Positions 7,203-15,531 of a stretch of 25,838 nt of DNA are shown piece after piece. The stretch is from positions 1 through 25,838 of the forward strand of contig JAODGL010000200.1 of the NCBI GenBank assembly GCA_025464585.1, written 5' to 3'. Source of the DNA: Methanosarcinales archaeon (GTDB taxonomy: Archaea; Halobacteriota; Syntropharchaeia; Alkanophagales; Methanospirareceae). Within the stretch, counting starts at the first letter, position 1. Every line of letters begins with the position of its first letter. Under the pieces are notes generated by a model. It was not told where the DNA came from. It ran no database searches and worked only from the letters and a program-made list of their open reading frames with translations. The translations under genes and the position numbers were made by a program.

Positions 7203-7283
7203 ATTTACCAAAAGAACCTATTTGTTTTTCTTTATGGTTTTGATATTGTGATTTTGGATTTGATTAGGATTTAGAATTAGGAT

Positions 7284-10043
7284 TTACCCCTTTATAACGC
7301 CGATGGCTCTGAAAGCCGCTATTTTTTTCGCTATCCCCGACACTTCACAACTCCGAACCACCACCTCGGGGTCTTTATAAGCAGCCGCAACTTCTTCTGC
7401 CAGCTCCCCAGATTTATCAAACGGGATCCCTCTCTTCCTCCTCACATCTCTTTTACTTCGTTCTCTTGCTTTAACTATTATATTCCGCTTCGCTAATTCT
7501 TCTCTCACTTCAATTCCTCTGTATTTCCTCATCGCCGCTGTCCTGCTCATCTCCCTGCCGGAGCCATGAGCACAGCTGCCAAAAGTCTCGCGCTTTGCTA
7601 CTTCAGTACCCACGGCTAAAAAACTGCGCGTGCCCATCGAACCTGGAATCAAGACCGGCTGACCTATATTTCTATAAACAGGAGGCAATCGTTCATCACC
7701 CGCAGGAAACGCCCTCGTCGCTCCTTTCCGGTGTACACACAACTTCTTTCTCTTCCCATCCACCACATGCTCCTCCTCTTTCGCTATGTTATGCGCGATG
7801 TCATACACCAGCCTTATCTCCATATCCTCCGCCGGGCGTCGAAGCACGTCTTCAAACACTTTTCTTACCCAATGTGTTGCCAGTTGCCTGTTTGCAAAAG
7901 CGTAATTCGCACACGAGCACATCGCTTCAAAATAATCCATGCCCGTGCGTGAGTTCAAATAAGCGCAAGCCAATTCACGTTCTAAACCGAGTATTTTTGA
8001 TAACGTTCCATCCTTGCTCATCTCTCGCTCGAACTTTCTCAAGTAGTAGGTGCAAACGCCGTGCGAGAACCCTCTGCCACCGGTATGAATTAAAACAGTC
8101 ACCTGCCCCTTCTCTTCTATCCCATACGCCTTTGCAAGTCGTTCATCAAAGATATCATCTACTACTTCCAGTTCCAGGAAATGATTCCCAGAGCCAAGCG
8201 TACCTAATTGCGGAGCACCCCGCTTCTTTGATTTTTCATCTATCTTCTCCGGATTCGCAGCTTTTAATCTGCCACCCTCTTCTGTCCTCTCTATGTCTTC
8301 CCTCCAGCCATAGCCGTTCTCAATGCACCATTCCGAACCGCCCCTCAGCACTTCATCTAACTGGCTATACGATAAACTCACTTTCCCTGACAGCCCAAGC
8401 CCTGCGGGAATGTATTCAAATAAACCCTCCAATATCTCTGACAGATGAGGTCTGACATCTTCCTCCTTTAAATTAGTTCGGATGAGTCTTACACCACAGT
8501 TCGAAACCACGAAACAGTCAGCCACAAAATTGTGACTCCTGTCTTTTACTGTAAGGTCGTACACTCTGTCATTAAACTCATACTCTCCTATTTCTACAAT
8601 TTCATCGTAAACAACTTCGCCATCCGAAAAATTCTGCAAAAAATCTTCATACTTGATGAAACGTTCTCTCTCACGGATAGCTGCTATTTTTAGCCTCGTA
8701 TAAACGATAGCAGCCATCGCAAACCGCCTTCGTTTCCTGTTGTATTCGTAGCCTATCCTCGACAGAAACCTGATAAAATTCTCTGAATTTGCCTTAACCA
8801 GGAGTCTGTAAACTATCCTATCTTCTGTTTCCTCCGCGATCGAGACGGTCGAACTCACGCCGAACTCAGTCAGTATCTCCTGTAATTCGTTCAGGAATTC
8901 GTCGCTTCCTCTCTTCTTGCCCTTGCTCTTAGACCGCTTCACCTCAGGCATGCAGAAATTGTAGCCATTCAAACTCTTTGATTTTGACATTTCTGCCCCG
9001 AAATAAGTCGCTAAGAAAAGCCGTTTCATCCATTTAGGTAGCCTGAGCAGCCATTCGGGAACGTGTAAATCCGTCTCAATTTTCTTCCCCTGCGGGTAAC
9101 CAAGCGCAAATAGAAGTTCAGCAAGACTCCGAGCAGACACTTTTAGACATATCTCCTTTCGGCAGAACTCATATCCCTTGAGGTTGTGCCTTCGTTCCCG
9201 CTCATAAATACCGCCAGTGTATCCTAAAACACGAATATCCTCTTTTATCTCTTCCAAATCTTCCCTATCCCCATAAAAAACTACATTTTTATCGTAAACG
9301 GTTCCGTCTCCCAGTAAGTATCCAAAAATCTTCACGAGGTACGGCAACTTAGCGTTATCTGCACAGAGTGGAATCAGCCTCCGCTTTTTTAACTCCGCCG
9401 CTACTACCTTACTGAACTCTTTTTCCGCTATAATCTCAAACCCCGGTGGTCGCGCATATTCCACACCTTCAAACGGATGTATCCCCACAGCCTCTCCAAG
9501 CGAAAGATTTCGCGCCTCCTTCATCCCCCCTCTTGTAAGAACTGGATGGTCTTTTGAGAGCTTTAGCTCAAAGCCTGCCGCTGTTCTGACCTTTAGCATT
9601 CTTTCCTCTTCCCGGTTTAGCGTTAGCACAACCTCCGTGGGCTTCGCATGCCACTGGTCCAATACAACGACCGACTCGCCCGGTAAGATCTTCTCAATTT
9701 CTATCCAATATCCAAGTGGGTTCAAGACCCTACTGCTCCCCGGAAGACAGTTGATGTCGTACCCAACACCTCCAGGCGATATAACACCCTCCTCGAAGTC
9801 CGTAGCTGCTACGCCTCCAATAGGAAATCCATAGCCCTGGTGCCCATCAGGCATAACCATCGAGTATTTCTCTATACCGGGAAGCGAAGCGACGTTGATT
9901 GTTTGCAGCAGTGTGAGGTCACTCTTCATCTTCTCTAACAGTCCTTCAGCCGCATATATCCTCGCTGGTACCCTCATGTAGTCTTTGTACGACTGCGGTA
10001 CTTCCCATACATCTTCCCTTATTTTTTTTAATGGAATCGCCAC
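7284..10043 (-). CDS. rtcB: RNA-splicing ligase RtcB precursor containing an intein
   Basis: RtcB joins 2',3'-cyclic phosphate or 3'-phosphate ends to 5'-OH ends using GTP and Mn2+, completing tRNA splicing and repair. The precursor is 919 residues. Removing residues 99-515 leaves a 502-residue extein, the normal RtcB length. The extein halves read GGVGYDIN plus CGVRLIRTN, the family's metal-binding signature, so C516 (mature C99) is both the first C-extein residue and an active-site Mn ligand. Other landmarks: TGGRGFSHG, YDIAHNIA, HRKGATRAFPAG, GSMGTRSFL, and GSCAHGSGR with the histidine that becomes guanylylated. The start is a GTG with AAGGAGG nine bases upstream. pfdB lies 114 bp upstream in the same direction. 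Splicing itself is inferred. Confidence 0.96.
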   Translation of the reverse strand: MAIPLKKIREDVWEVPQSYKDYMRVPARIYAAEGLLEKMKSDLTLLQTINVASLPGIEKYSMVMPDGHQGYGFPIGGVAATDFEEGVISPGGVGYDINCLPGSSRVLNPLGYWIEIEKILPGESVVVLDQWHAKPTEVVLTLNREEERMLKVRTAAGFELKLSKDHPVLTRGGMKEARNLSLGEAVGIHPFEGVEYARPPGFEIIAEKEFSKVVAAELKKRRLIPLCADNAKLPYLVKIFGYLLGDGTVYDKNVVFYGDREDLEEIKEDIRVLGYTGGIYERERRHNLKGYEFCRKEICLKVSARSLAELLFALGYPQGKKIETDLHVPEWLLRLPKWMKRLFLATYFGAEMSKSKSLNGYNFCMPEVKRSKSKGKKRGSDEFLNELQEILTEFGVSSTVSIAEETEDRIVYRLLVKANSENFIRFLSRIGYEYNRKRRRFAMAAIVYTRLKIAAIRERERFIKYEDFLQNFSDGEVVYDEIVEIGEYEFNDRVYDLTVKDRSHNFVADCFVVSNCGVRLIRTNLKEEDVRPHLSEILEGLFEYIPAGLGLSGKVSLSYSQLDEVLRGGSEWCIENGYGWREDIERTEEGGRLKAANPEKIDEKSKKRGAPQLGTLGSGNHFLELEVVDDIFDERLAKAYGIEEKGQVTVLIHTGGRGFSHGVCTYYLRKFEREMSKDGTLSKILGLERELACAYLNSRTGMDYFEAMCSCANYAFANRQLATHWVRKVFEDVLRRPAEDMEIRLVYDIAHNIAKEEEHVVDGKRKKLCVHRKGATRAFPAGDERLPPVYRNIGQPVLIPGSMGTRSFLAVGTEVAKRETFGSCAHGSGREMSRTAAMRKYRGIEVREELAKRNIIVKARERSKRDVRRKRGIPFDKSGELAEEVAAAYKDPEVVVRSCEVSGIAKKIAAFRAIGVIKG
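8499..9749 (-). mobile_element. LAGLIDADG-type intein in rtcB (417 residues)
   Basis: The insert begins with Cys (CLPGSSRV, block A) and ends VVSN before the C-extein Cys. Block B is seen in KLSKDHPVLT (residues 161-170). The first homing-endonuclease dodecapeptide is IFGYLLGDGTV (239-249). The second appears as FLATYFGAEMSKS (343-355), where the acidic residue is Glu rather than Asp. Block F is VYDLTVKDRSHNFVADCFVVSN. The usual penultimate histidine is a serine (S514), a non-canonical but known substitution in some inteins. At 417 residues it is a full-size intein with a probably intact, or only recently weakening, endonuclease domain. Insertion at this conserved Cys matches inteins known in other archaeal RtcB proteins. 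Confidence 0.93.
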
Positions 10044-10157
10044 TTTGAAACGCCTCCTTTATTTTTGCCTTTTTAATTACTGATAGATAGAGCAATACTA
10101 AGCACAAATAAATTGAGAGAAGAATTAAAATTATGCTATGATTCTGAGCTAACTGCG

Positions 10158-10535
10158 CTATGCACCCATCGTCGGTGAAACAGCGCCTGCGCCTAAAGCC
10201 TCTCTCAACTGCTGTTGTAGTTGCTGATATTTCTTCTGTACTCTCTCCTCCTGCCTCTCCAGGGTCTTCAGTCGCAAATCGTAGGTCTCTTTTCTCTCTG
10301 ATAAATCCTCCTTCACCAATTCCTTGTCCGCCTTTATCATCAACTCGCCAACGGTTTTGTATATCACCGAATTTTCATCAAGCTTTTCCAACTCCTCTAA
10401 AGCATTCTCGCTGTCTCGCAACAGAGCTTCTACCTGCATCTTCTGCCTCCCTACAGCTTCTAGCTGCACTTTAAGCTGCTGTAACTGAGCAAGCTGATTT
10501 TGCACCTGAGGTGGTATTTCGCTACTTCCACTCAT
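10158..10535 (-). CDS. pfdB: prefoldin beta subunit
   Basis: This is a subunit of the hexameric prefoldin chaperone, which captures unfolded proteins and passes them to the thermosome. The 125-residue protein has two long amphipathic coiled-coil helices (about residues 8-50 and 75-118) joined by the short beta-hairpin segment ENSVIYKTVGELMIKADKEL, the standard beta-type prefoldin layout. The C-terminal tail is short and Ala/Gly-rich (GAGAVSPTMGA). A GGAGAC ribosome-binding sequence lies just upstream of the ATG at 10535, with a TATA-like box (tttatatttataaa on the minus strand) further out. It is divergent from purD. Confidence 0.94.
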   Translation of the reverse strand: MSGSSEIPPQVQNQLAQLQQLKVQLEAVGRQKMQVEALLRDSENALEELEKLDENSVIYKTVGELMIKADKELVKEDLSERKETYDLRLKTLERQEERVQKKYQQLQQQLREALGAGAVSPTMGA

Positions 10536-10570
10536 ATTATTGTCTCCTAATTTATTCTTTTCTTTTGTGC

Positions 10571-10588
10571 CTTTATAAATATAAATAC
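10571..10588. promoter_or_regulatory. TATA-like element in the pfdB/purD divergent spacer
   Basis: ctttataaatataaatac lies 36-53 bases upstream of the pfdB ATG, a suitable position for a TATA box with a short leader. It sits directly against the purD ATG, too close to be the purD TATA box. The purD promoter may use the taatttatt box near 10548-10556. Confidence 0.5.
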
Positions 10589-11998
10589 ATGGGAGAAAGA
10601 GTAGGGATACTGGTCATCTCTTATGGGTCGAGAGCGGCTGCGGTGATAGATGCGCTTAGCAGAAGTGAAGATTATGATGCGCGTTTTTATGTTGCAGACA
10701 AGCAAAGGAATCCATTTAACGTGAAACATGCAGAGAAGCACGTGGTTATTCCTGATCTGGATGTAGAGAAGATATGCGACTTCGTTGAGGCGAATAAAAA
10801 CGAGATAGATTTTGGTTTTTGCTGTCCGGAGAAGCCCATAATAGGAGGTGTTAGAGATGTGGTCGAGAATAAGACCGGTGTAGCGATGATTTGTCCTACG
10901 AAAAGATATGCGATAGAAGGGAGCAAAGCCACGCAGCGGCATCTGCTTTTGGAATGCTGTGCGGAGGCGAATCCTCGATTTAAAGTCTTCCATCAAGCAG
11001 ACTATTCAAGTGTAAATGACGTAAAAAGTGCGGTATGGGAATTTTTAGATGAAATAGGGAATGAAGTAGCGGTGAAGCCAGATAAGCCTGCGGCAGGGAA
11101 GGGAGTGGGTGTGTGGGGCGACCACTTTACGAGCAGGGAGCAGTTGTTCGAGCATTGCCTGTCCATCTTTGACGGTGGCAGCGATGTGCTGATAGAGGAG
11201 AAAATGGAGGGAGAAGAATCGAGCTTCCAGGCTTTCTGTGACGGTAAAAGAATCGCCGTTCTCCCGGACACACGTGATTATAAACGCGCTTTTGATGCAG
11301 ACCTCGGGCAAAATACAGGCGGAATGGGCTCTTACAAGGATAACAAAGATTGGCTGCCTTTTATGGAGAAGAGGGATAGAGAAGAGGAGGAGAGATTAGT
11401 TCAAAAGATATTCAGTAAACTCAGGGGTAATGGAAGCAACGAAGAGCTGAGGGGGATGCCTTTTTACGTTGCTTTCATACATACTGCCGAGGGTGCAAAG
11501 ATATTGGAGATAAACAGCCGACCGGGCGACCCGGAGATACAGAATGTGCTGCCCGTTTTGAAAAATGATTTTGTAGATGTTTGCTTTCGCATGATAGAGG
11601 GAAACCTTGTGAGGATAGAATGTGATGCGAAGGCAACGGTGGTGACATATGCCGTGCCAATGGATTATGGCGGGTACAGAGTGAGATACAGTGGAGATAA
11701 GAGGGTGGATTTGAGTGGTGTGTATGCGTTGCAGGAAAAATATGGCGATGATTTAAGAATCTATCCCGGGTCTATGGAGTTAAGGGCTGACGATGGACAT
11801 ACTTATGCGCTCGGTTCAAGAACTGTTTGCACCGTGGGTGTTGGGAAAACCATAGCGGAAGCGAGAAGAATTTCGCTGGACGGTATCAGAAATATAGACG
11901 GTGCGTTGTGGAACAGAGAGGACATTGGTGCAGAGCATCATATTGAGAGAAGTATGAGGAGGATGAAAAGAGGAGCAGTTAGCGGGTTAGCGGGTTAG
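10589..11998 (+). CDS. purD: phosphoribosylamine-glycine ligase
   Basis: It catalyses the second step of purine synthesis, the ATP-dependent joining of glycine to phosphoribosylamine. From the ATG at 10589 it is 469 residues. The frame opens earlier, at 10511, but that extension (a hydrophobic, Tyr-rich segment) overlaps the divergent promoter and pfdB. ATP-grasp landmarks: VAVKPDKPAAGKGVGVW, EEKMEGEESSFQAFCDG, DYKRAFDADLGQNTGGMGSY, and the metal-binding LEINSRPGDPE, where the family usually has NxRFGDPE. The C-terminal domain (TVCTVGVGKTIAEAR) is present. The last codons and stop lie inside a GTTAGCGG tandem repeat, and the gene overlaps the convergent acyl-CoA dehydrogenase gene by 12 bases. 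Confidence 0.93.
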   Translation: MGERVGILVISYGSRAAAVIDALSRSEDYDARFYVADKQRNPFNVKHAEKHVVIPDLDVEKICDFVEANKNEIDFGFCCPEKPIIGGVRDVVENKTGVAMICPTKRYAIEGSKATQRHLLLECCAEANPRFKVFHQADYSSVNDVKSAVWEFLDEIGNEVAVKPDKPAAGKGVGVWGDHFTSREQLFEHCLSIFDGGSDVLIEEKMEGEESSFQAFCDGKRIAVLPDTRDYKRAFDADLGQNTGGMGSYKDNKDWLPFMEKRDREEEERLVQKIFSKLRGNGSNEELRGMPFYVAFIHTAEGAKILEINSRPGDPEIQNVLPVLKNDFVDVCFRMIEGNLVRIECDAKATVVTYAVPMDYGGYRVRYSGDKRVDLSGVYALQEKYGDDLRIYPGSMELRADDGHTYALGSRTVCTVGVGKTIAEARRISLDGIRNIDGALWNREDIGAEHHIERSMRRMKRGAVSGLAG

Positions 11999-12001
11999 CG
12001 G
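11978..12001. repeat. GTTAGCGG tandem repeat, three perfect copies, across a convergent gene overlap
   Basis: Copies start at 11978, 11986 and 11994. The third contains the TAG stop of purD (11996-11998); the second contains, on the opposite strand, the TAA stop of the acyl-CoA dehydrogenase gene (11987-11989). Confidence 0.9.
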
Positions 12002-13204
12002 ATTTCGATTCTGCTTCTTCTTCTTCTTCTTACTTTTATGCTCCTTATATACTTCTCTCTGTATGATAAACCTCATTATCTCGTTCGTGCCCGCGGGAAT
12101 CATTGACAACCTCGCCATTCTGAACGCCCATTCCGCAGGATATTCATCACTGAGTCCTCTGCCGCCCAATATCTGGACAGTGCTATGCGCCACTTCGCAG
12201 AACGCCTCAGAAGCGAGCAGTTTTGACATCGCCGATTCCTGCTCCGCATCGAACCCCCTGTCAATCAGTCTTGCCGTATGATAAACCATCAACTTAGCAG
12301 CTTCCAATCTCGTCACCATATCCGCGATCTTGAAACTTATCGCTTCAAAACGGCTTATAGACGTTCCAAACTGCTCTCGCTCCATCGAATATGCAACTGC
12401 GAGCTCAACCACTGGTCTCGCTTCTCCGACCAGCATCGCTGCGTATAACGCCCTTTCGATGGAAAGCTCATCGAACATTATCTTCGCGCCCTCATTCTTT
12501 CCACCAAGTATGTTCTCTTCTGGCACGCTCATCGCATCAAACAGGAGATGAGAATTTACAGTTCCCGGGAAGCCGCCTAATAAGTTGTAATCCTCCAACA
12601 CTTCAACACCTGTCTCTGCTTTTGGCTCTACGATAAATGCACTCATTCCTCCTGCAGGGTCAACTCCGGGATTCGTTATCGCCCACACTAAAAGAATATC
12701 TGCTTTACTTCCGTTTGTTATGTTCCTTTTCTCGCCACTTATCACATATTTATCACCATGCAGCTCTGCCCTCGTTTTGATACGCATCACATCGCTTCCC
12801 GCTTCAGGCTCGGTAATAGCAATCGCACCAATATAAGCACCCTTTTTCAGTGGAGGCAAATACCGTCTCTTTTGCTCCTCGCTACCATATCTTGCAATCG
12901 TTGCATAAACGTAAGAAGAAGTAGATTGTATCCATGCGAGGGGAACACAGGCAGCACCAAGTTCCTCAGCTAATATCGCTTCATACACCAATTTTCCCCT
13001 ACCGCCATGCTCAGCCGGTAATACCGGAGCTAAGAAACCTTCTTCTCCGAGTTTCTCGTAAAGCTCCCTTGGATAGAAATCCATTTCGTAGATTTCCTGT
13101 TCTATCTTCTTCGCTTCTTCTCTCACCAGAAAATCTCTCAACTCATCCCGGAACTTGTTCTCATCCGCGGAGAAAAGAACCTCTTCTTTGTTTCTTTTTT
13201 TCAT
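11987..13204 (-). CDS. acyl-CoA dehydrogenase
   Basis: This FAD enzyme introduces the alpha-beta double bond in acyl-CoA thioesters. The 405-residue protein has the N-terminal helical domain, IAITEPEAGSD (FAD/substrate signature, 128-138), the beta domain, and the C-terminal signature QILGGRGLSDEYPAEWAFRMAR. At the position of the MCAD catalytic glutamate it has alanine (IPAGTNEI, A371). A glutamate in LSIERALYA (E250) matches the site used as base by isovaleryl-CoA and long-chain acyl-CoA dehydrogenases, so catalysis is plausible but chain specificity is open. The tail is lysine-rich, from an AAG run. It lies 21 bp after the DUF89 gene on the same strand. No electron-transfer flavoprotein or other beta-oxidation gene is in the window. 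Confidence 0.92.
   Translation of the reverse strand: MKKRNKEEVLFSADENKFRDELRDFLVREEAKKIEQEIYEMDFYPRELYEKLGEEGFLAPVLPAEHGGRGKLVYEAILAEELGAACVPLAWIQSTSSYVYATIARYGSEEQKRRYLPPLKKGAYIGAIAITEPEAGSDVMRIKTRAELHGDKYVISGEKRNITNGSKADILLVWAITNPGVDPAGGMSAFIVEPKAETGVEVLEDYNLLGGFPGTVNSHLLFDAMSVPEENILGGKNEGAKIMFDELSIERALYAAMLVGEARPVVELAVAYSMEREQFGTSISRFEAISFKIADMVTRLEAAKLMVYHTARLIDRGFDAEQESAMSKLLASEAFCEVAHSTVQILGGRGLSDEYPAEWAFRMARLSMIPAGTNEIMRFIIQREVYKEHKSKKKKKKQNRNPLTR
12014..12031. repeat. trinucleotide run (ctt)6 encoding a poly-lysine tail
   Basis: Six ctt units on the plus strand encode the lysine run near the end of the acyl-CoA dehydrogenase (minus strand AAG codons). It is beyond the conserved fold and may vary in length. 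Confidence 0.85.
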
Positions 13205-13225
13205 CCTTTCGCTTCACTTACTCAC

Positions 13226-14140
13226 TTATACGAGTTTAGCAACAAGTTCTCCCCTTTTTACTCCTATGCTGCTCGCTATTGGCTCACATTTCGCCCTTAA
13301 AATGTATACCAACCTGCCTTTCAACCCCAGCTCAGGCTCAGCTTCAAACTCCGATATCGCCTCATAGTTCCCCATCCCCTTTGCTATCACTAAATACCTG
13401 TCATCACTGAACACATCCAGGAATTCCTCCTCAGCCTCTTCTAATGACACACCTATGCAAGAACCACTTGGAATTACTTTTACCCTATCCTCAAAACCAA
13501 AATTTGGAATCCCCACACTCGCAATCGCTTCTCTCAGGTCTTCTGTTGTAGCATCGTTTATAACAGGTGCGTTCTTCGGCGACACGACCACTTCTTTACC
13601 CATTTCTATCAATTTCCGTATCACAAAAGCATCAAAAAATATCTCTCCTGCATTGTCTGTCAAATATAAAATCTTCTTTCGTTCCTTTATTGCGGATATT
13701 ATCAAATCCATGTTCCAATTAAGTTTTTCATCCAAAGTGCGCACGAAGTCACCTTTAAAAATATCGTCGTCGTATGAGTACCCCTTTACACCGTACTCCA
13801 TTGAATTCGCCGCTGCCGCTATTCGTATCAAAGCTTCTATATTATTCCCGGTAGCATTGTAAAATCTATACGCTTCTGGAAGTAAACCTTTCGCAACTTC
13901 GTTGCTTCTCCTTTTCACTGCCTTATGAGGGTCTTTCGCTCCGCTCCGCTTTTTTATTATCTTCTCCCTTTCAGTGCCAAAAAAAGCGGGTGACTTCCTC
14001 TCTTTGTCGAGATGCTCTACGAGAAAAGCAATAAATTCCTTCAGTGCAAATACCTTCTCCCGGTCGTCATCAAGAGCCATATCACACTCATATTTCGTCC
14101 TTTCCACCAGGCAAGCGATGCAATCGGATTTCGGTTTCAT
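13226..14140 (-). CDS. DUF89 / damage-control phosphatase-like protein
   Basis: DUF89 (ARMT1-like, COG1578) proteins are metal-dependent phosphatases proposed to remove damaged phosphorylated metabolites. The 304-residue protein has the archaeal N-terminal cysteine pair DCIACLVERT, a helical first half, and the conserved LYLTDNAGEIFFDAFVI, whose Asp-Asn pair is the expected metal-binding core, followed by SPKNAPVINDAT and VIAKGMGNYEA. The frame is open to 14266, but those extra 42 residues are hydrophobic, lie in the divergent promoter and overlap the EF-1alpha start, so the ATG at 14140 is preferred. It reads into the acyl-CoA dehydrogenase gene 21 bp downstream and is divergent from EF-1alpha. 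Confidence 0.85.
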   Translation of the reverse strand: MKPKSDCIACLVERTKYECDMALDDDREKVFALKEFIAFLVEHLDKERKSPAFFGTEREKIIKKRSGAKDPHKAVKRRSNEVAKGLLPEAYRFYNATGNNIEALIRIAAAANSMEYGVKGYSYDDDIFKGDFVRTLDEKLNWNMDLIISAIKERKKILYLTDNAGEIFFDAFVIRKLIEMGKEVVVSPKNAPVINDATTEDLREAIASVGIPNFGFEDRVKVIPSGSCIGVSLEEAEEEFLDVFSDDRYLVIAKGMGNYEAISEFEAEPELGLKGRLVYILRAKCEPIASSIGVKRGELVAKLV

Positions 14141-14190
14141 CTGCGTTATTTTTATATAGGAAAAGATAGAAAACAAATTGTTGTAATAAA

Positions 14191-14208
14191 ATATATTATA
14201 TAATATAT
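14191..14208. promoter_or_regulatory. 18-bp palindromic AT box in the EF-1alpha/DUF89 divergent promoter
   Basis: atatattatataatatat is a perfect palindrome centred 47 bases before the EF-1alpha ATG and about 60 bases before the DUF89 ATG. It contains TATA-like sequence on both strands and may drive the EF-1alpha operon strongly. Confidence 0.5.
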
Positions 14209-14246
14209 CTTCTAAGATTAGAAGAAAAAATAGGAGAAGAAGAGAA

Positions 14247-15512
14247 ATGGTAGAGAAAGAGCACATGAATCTGGCAATGATTGGTCATATAGACCATGGT
14301 AAGTCAACGCTGTTGGGCAGGTTGCTGACCGAGACCGGAGTGATAGACCCGCATGTGATAGAGGAGTACAGGAAAAAGGCGGAAGCGATAGGAAAAGCAA
14401 CTTTCGAGTATGCCTGGGTGATGGATTCATTGAAGGATGAGAGAGAGAGGGGCATTACCATTGATGTTGCACATCAGAGGTTTGATACTAACAAGTATTA
14501 CTATACGATTGTAGATTGCCCCGGACACAGGGACTTCGTAAAAAACATGATTACAGGCACATCGCAGGCGGATGCGGCGGTGTTGGTGGTAGATGCAAAG
14601 GATGGGATAATGGCACAGACAAAGGAGCATGTATTCTTAGCCAGAACCCTGGGAGTAACTCAGCTAATTGTCGCAATAAACAAGATGGACCGTGTAAATT
14701 ACGATCAGAAGAGATATGAAGAGTTGAAGAAAGAGCTTTTAGAACTTTTGAAGATCGTGGGATACAAGGAAGAGAACGTCGTGTTTATTCCTGTTTCTGG
14801 ACTTGAGGGCGATAATGTAACGAAGCGGAGTGAAAAACTGAAATGGTTCGATGGACCGACTTTCCTAGAAGCGCTGGACCTCATGAAAGTACCGGAGAAG
14901 CCAATTGAGCTTCCGCTCAGGATACCGGTTCAGGACGTGTACACAATAACAGGTGTTGGCACCGTTCCCGTGGGCAGAGTGGAGACAGGAAGGCTAAAGA
15001 AGGGAGATAAGGTTATCTTTAATCCACCTGCTAAAGTAAGCGAGGTAAAAACGATAGAGATGCACCATGAAGAGATTCCCGAAGCAATTCCGGGTGACAA
15101 CATCGGCTGGAATGTAAGGGGAATAAGCAGGAATGAAATAAGAAGAGGAGATGTTTGCGGTCATCTGGATAATCCGCCAACGGTTGCTGATGAGTTCACT
15201 GCACAAATAGTCGTGCTTCAGCATCCCAGTGCAATTACTGCGGGTTATACACCGGTTTTTCATTGCCACACTGCTCAGGTGGCATCTACGATCACAGAGA
15301 TTTCAAAGAAGTTGGACCCGAAGACCGGAGCAACAATAGAGGAAAATCCGGACTACATAAAAGCAGGCGACGCTGCCATTATAAAAGTAAAACCGACAAG
15401 ACCTCTGGTTATCGAACGCGTGAAGGAAATACCACACCTGGGAAGGTTTGCAATCCGCGATATGGGACAAACCGTTGCAGCGGGAGTGGTGATGGAGATA
15501 AAAGAGAAGTAA
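14247..15512 (+). CDS. tuf: translation elongation factor 1 alpha (aEF1A)
   Basis: This GTPase delivers aminoacyl-tRNA to the ribosome. The 421-residue protein carries all the G motifs: GHIDHGKST (G1), RGITID (G2), DCPGHRDF (G3), NKMD (G4), and the SGLEGDNV region. Domain 2 begins near PLRIPVQDVYTITGVGTVPVGRVETG, and domain 3 ends with GRFAIRDMGQTVAAGVV. The ATG at 14247 follows a purine-rich ggagaagaaga stretch. Ribosomal protein S10 starts 19 bp after its stop, the classical archaeal EF-1alpha/S10 pair, so the two form an operon. Confidence 0.98.
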   Translation: MVEKEHMNLAMIGHIDHGKSTLLGRLLTETGVIDPHVIEEYRKKAEAIGKATFEYAWVMDSLKDERERGITIDVAHQRFDTNKYYYTIVDCPGHRDFVKNMITGTSQADAAVLVVDAKDGIMAQTKEHVFLARTLGVTQLIVAINKMDRVNYDQKRYEELKKELLELLKIVGYKEENVVFIPVSGLEGDNVTKRSEKLKWFDGPTFLEALDLMKVPEKPIELPLRIPVQDVYTITGVGTVPVGRVETGRLKKGDKVIFNPPAKVSEVKTIEMHHEEIPEAIPGDNIGWNVRGISRNEIRRGDVCGHLDNPPTVADEFTAQIVVLQHPSAITAGYTPVFHCHTAQVASTITEISKKLDPKTGATIEENPDYIKAGDAAIIKVKPTRPLVIERVKEIPHLGRFAIRDMGQTVAAGVVMEIKEK

Positions 15513-15531
15513 AAACGAAAGAGAAAAGGGA

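Noticed and set aside
7595..8455. Plus-strand 286-codon ORF opposite rtcB
   Set aside because: Rich in Ser, Pro, His and Leu with no domain; the opposite strand is the conserved RtcB C-extein.
10511..10588. N-terminal extension of purD from the upstream start
   Set aside because: The extension overlaps pfdB and the divergent promoter and adds a hydrophobic Tyr-rich stretch absent from PurD proteins; ATG 10589 fits the family start.
14141..14266. Hydrophobic N-terminal extension of the DUF89 protein resembling a signal peptide
   Set aside because: It overlaps the EF-1alpha start and covers the AT-rich promoter; DUF89 proteins are cytosolic and the ATG at 14140 precedes the conserved DCIACLVERT motif.
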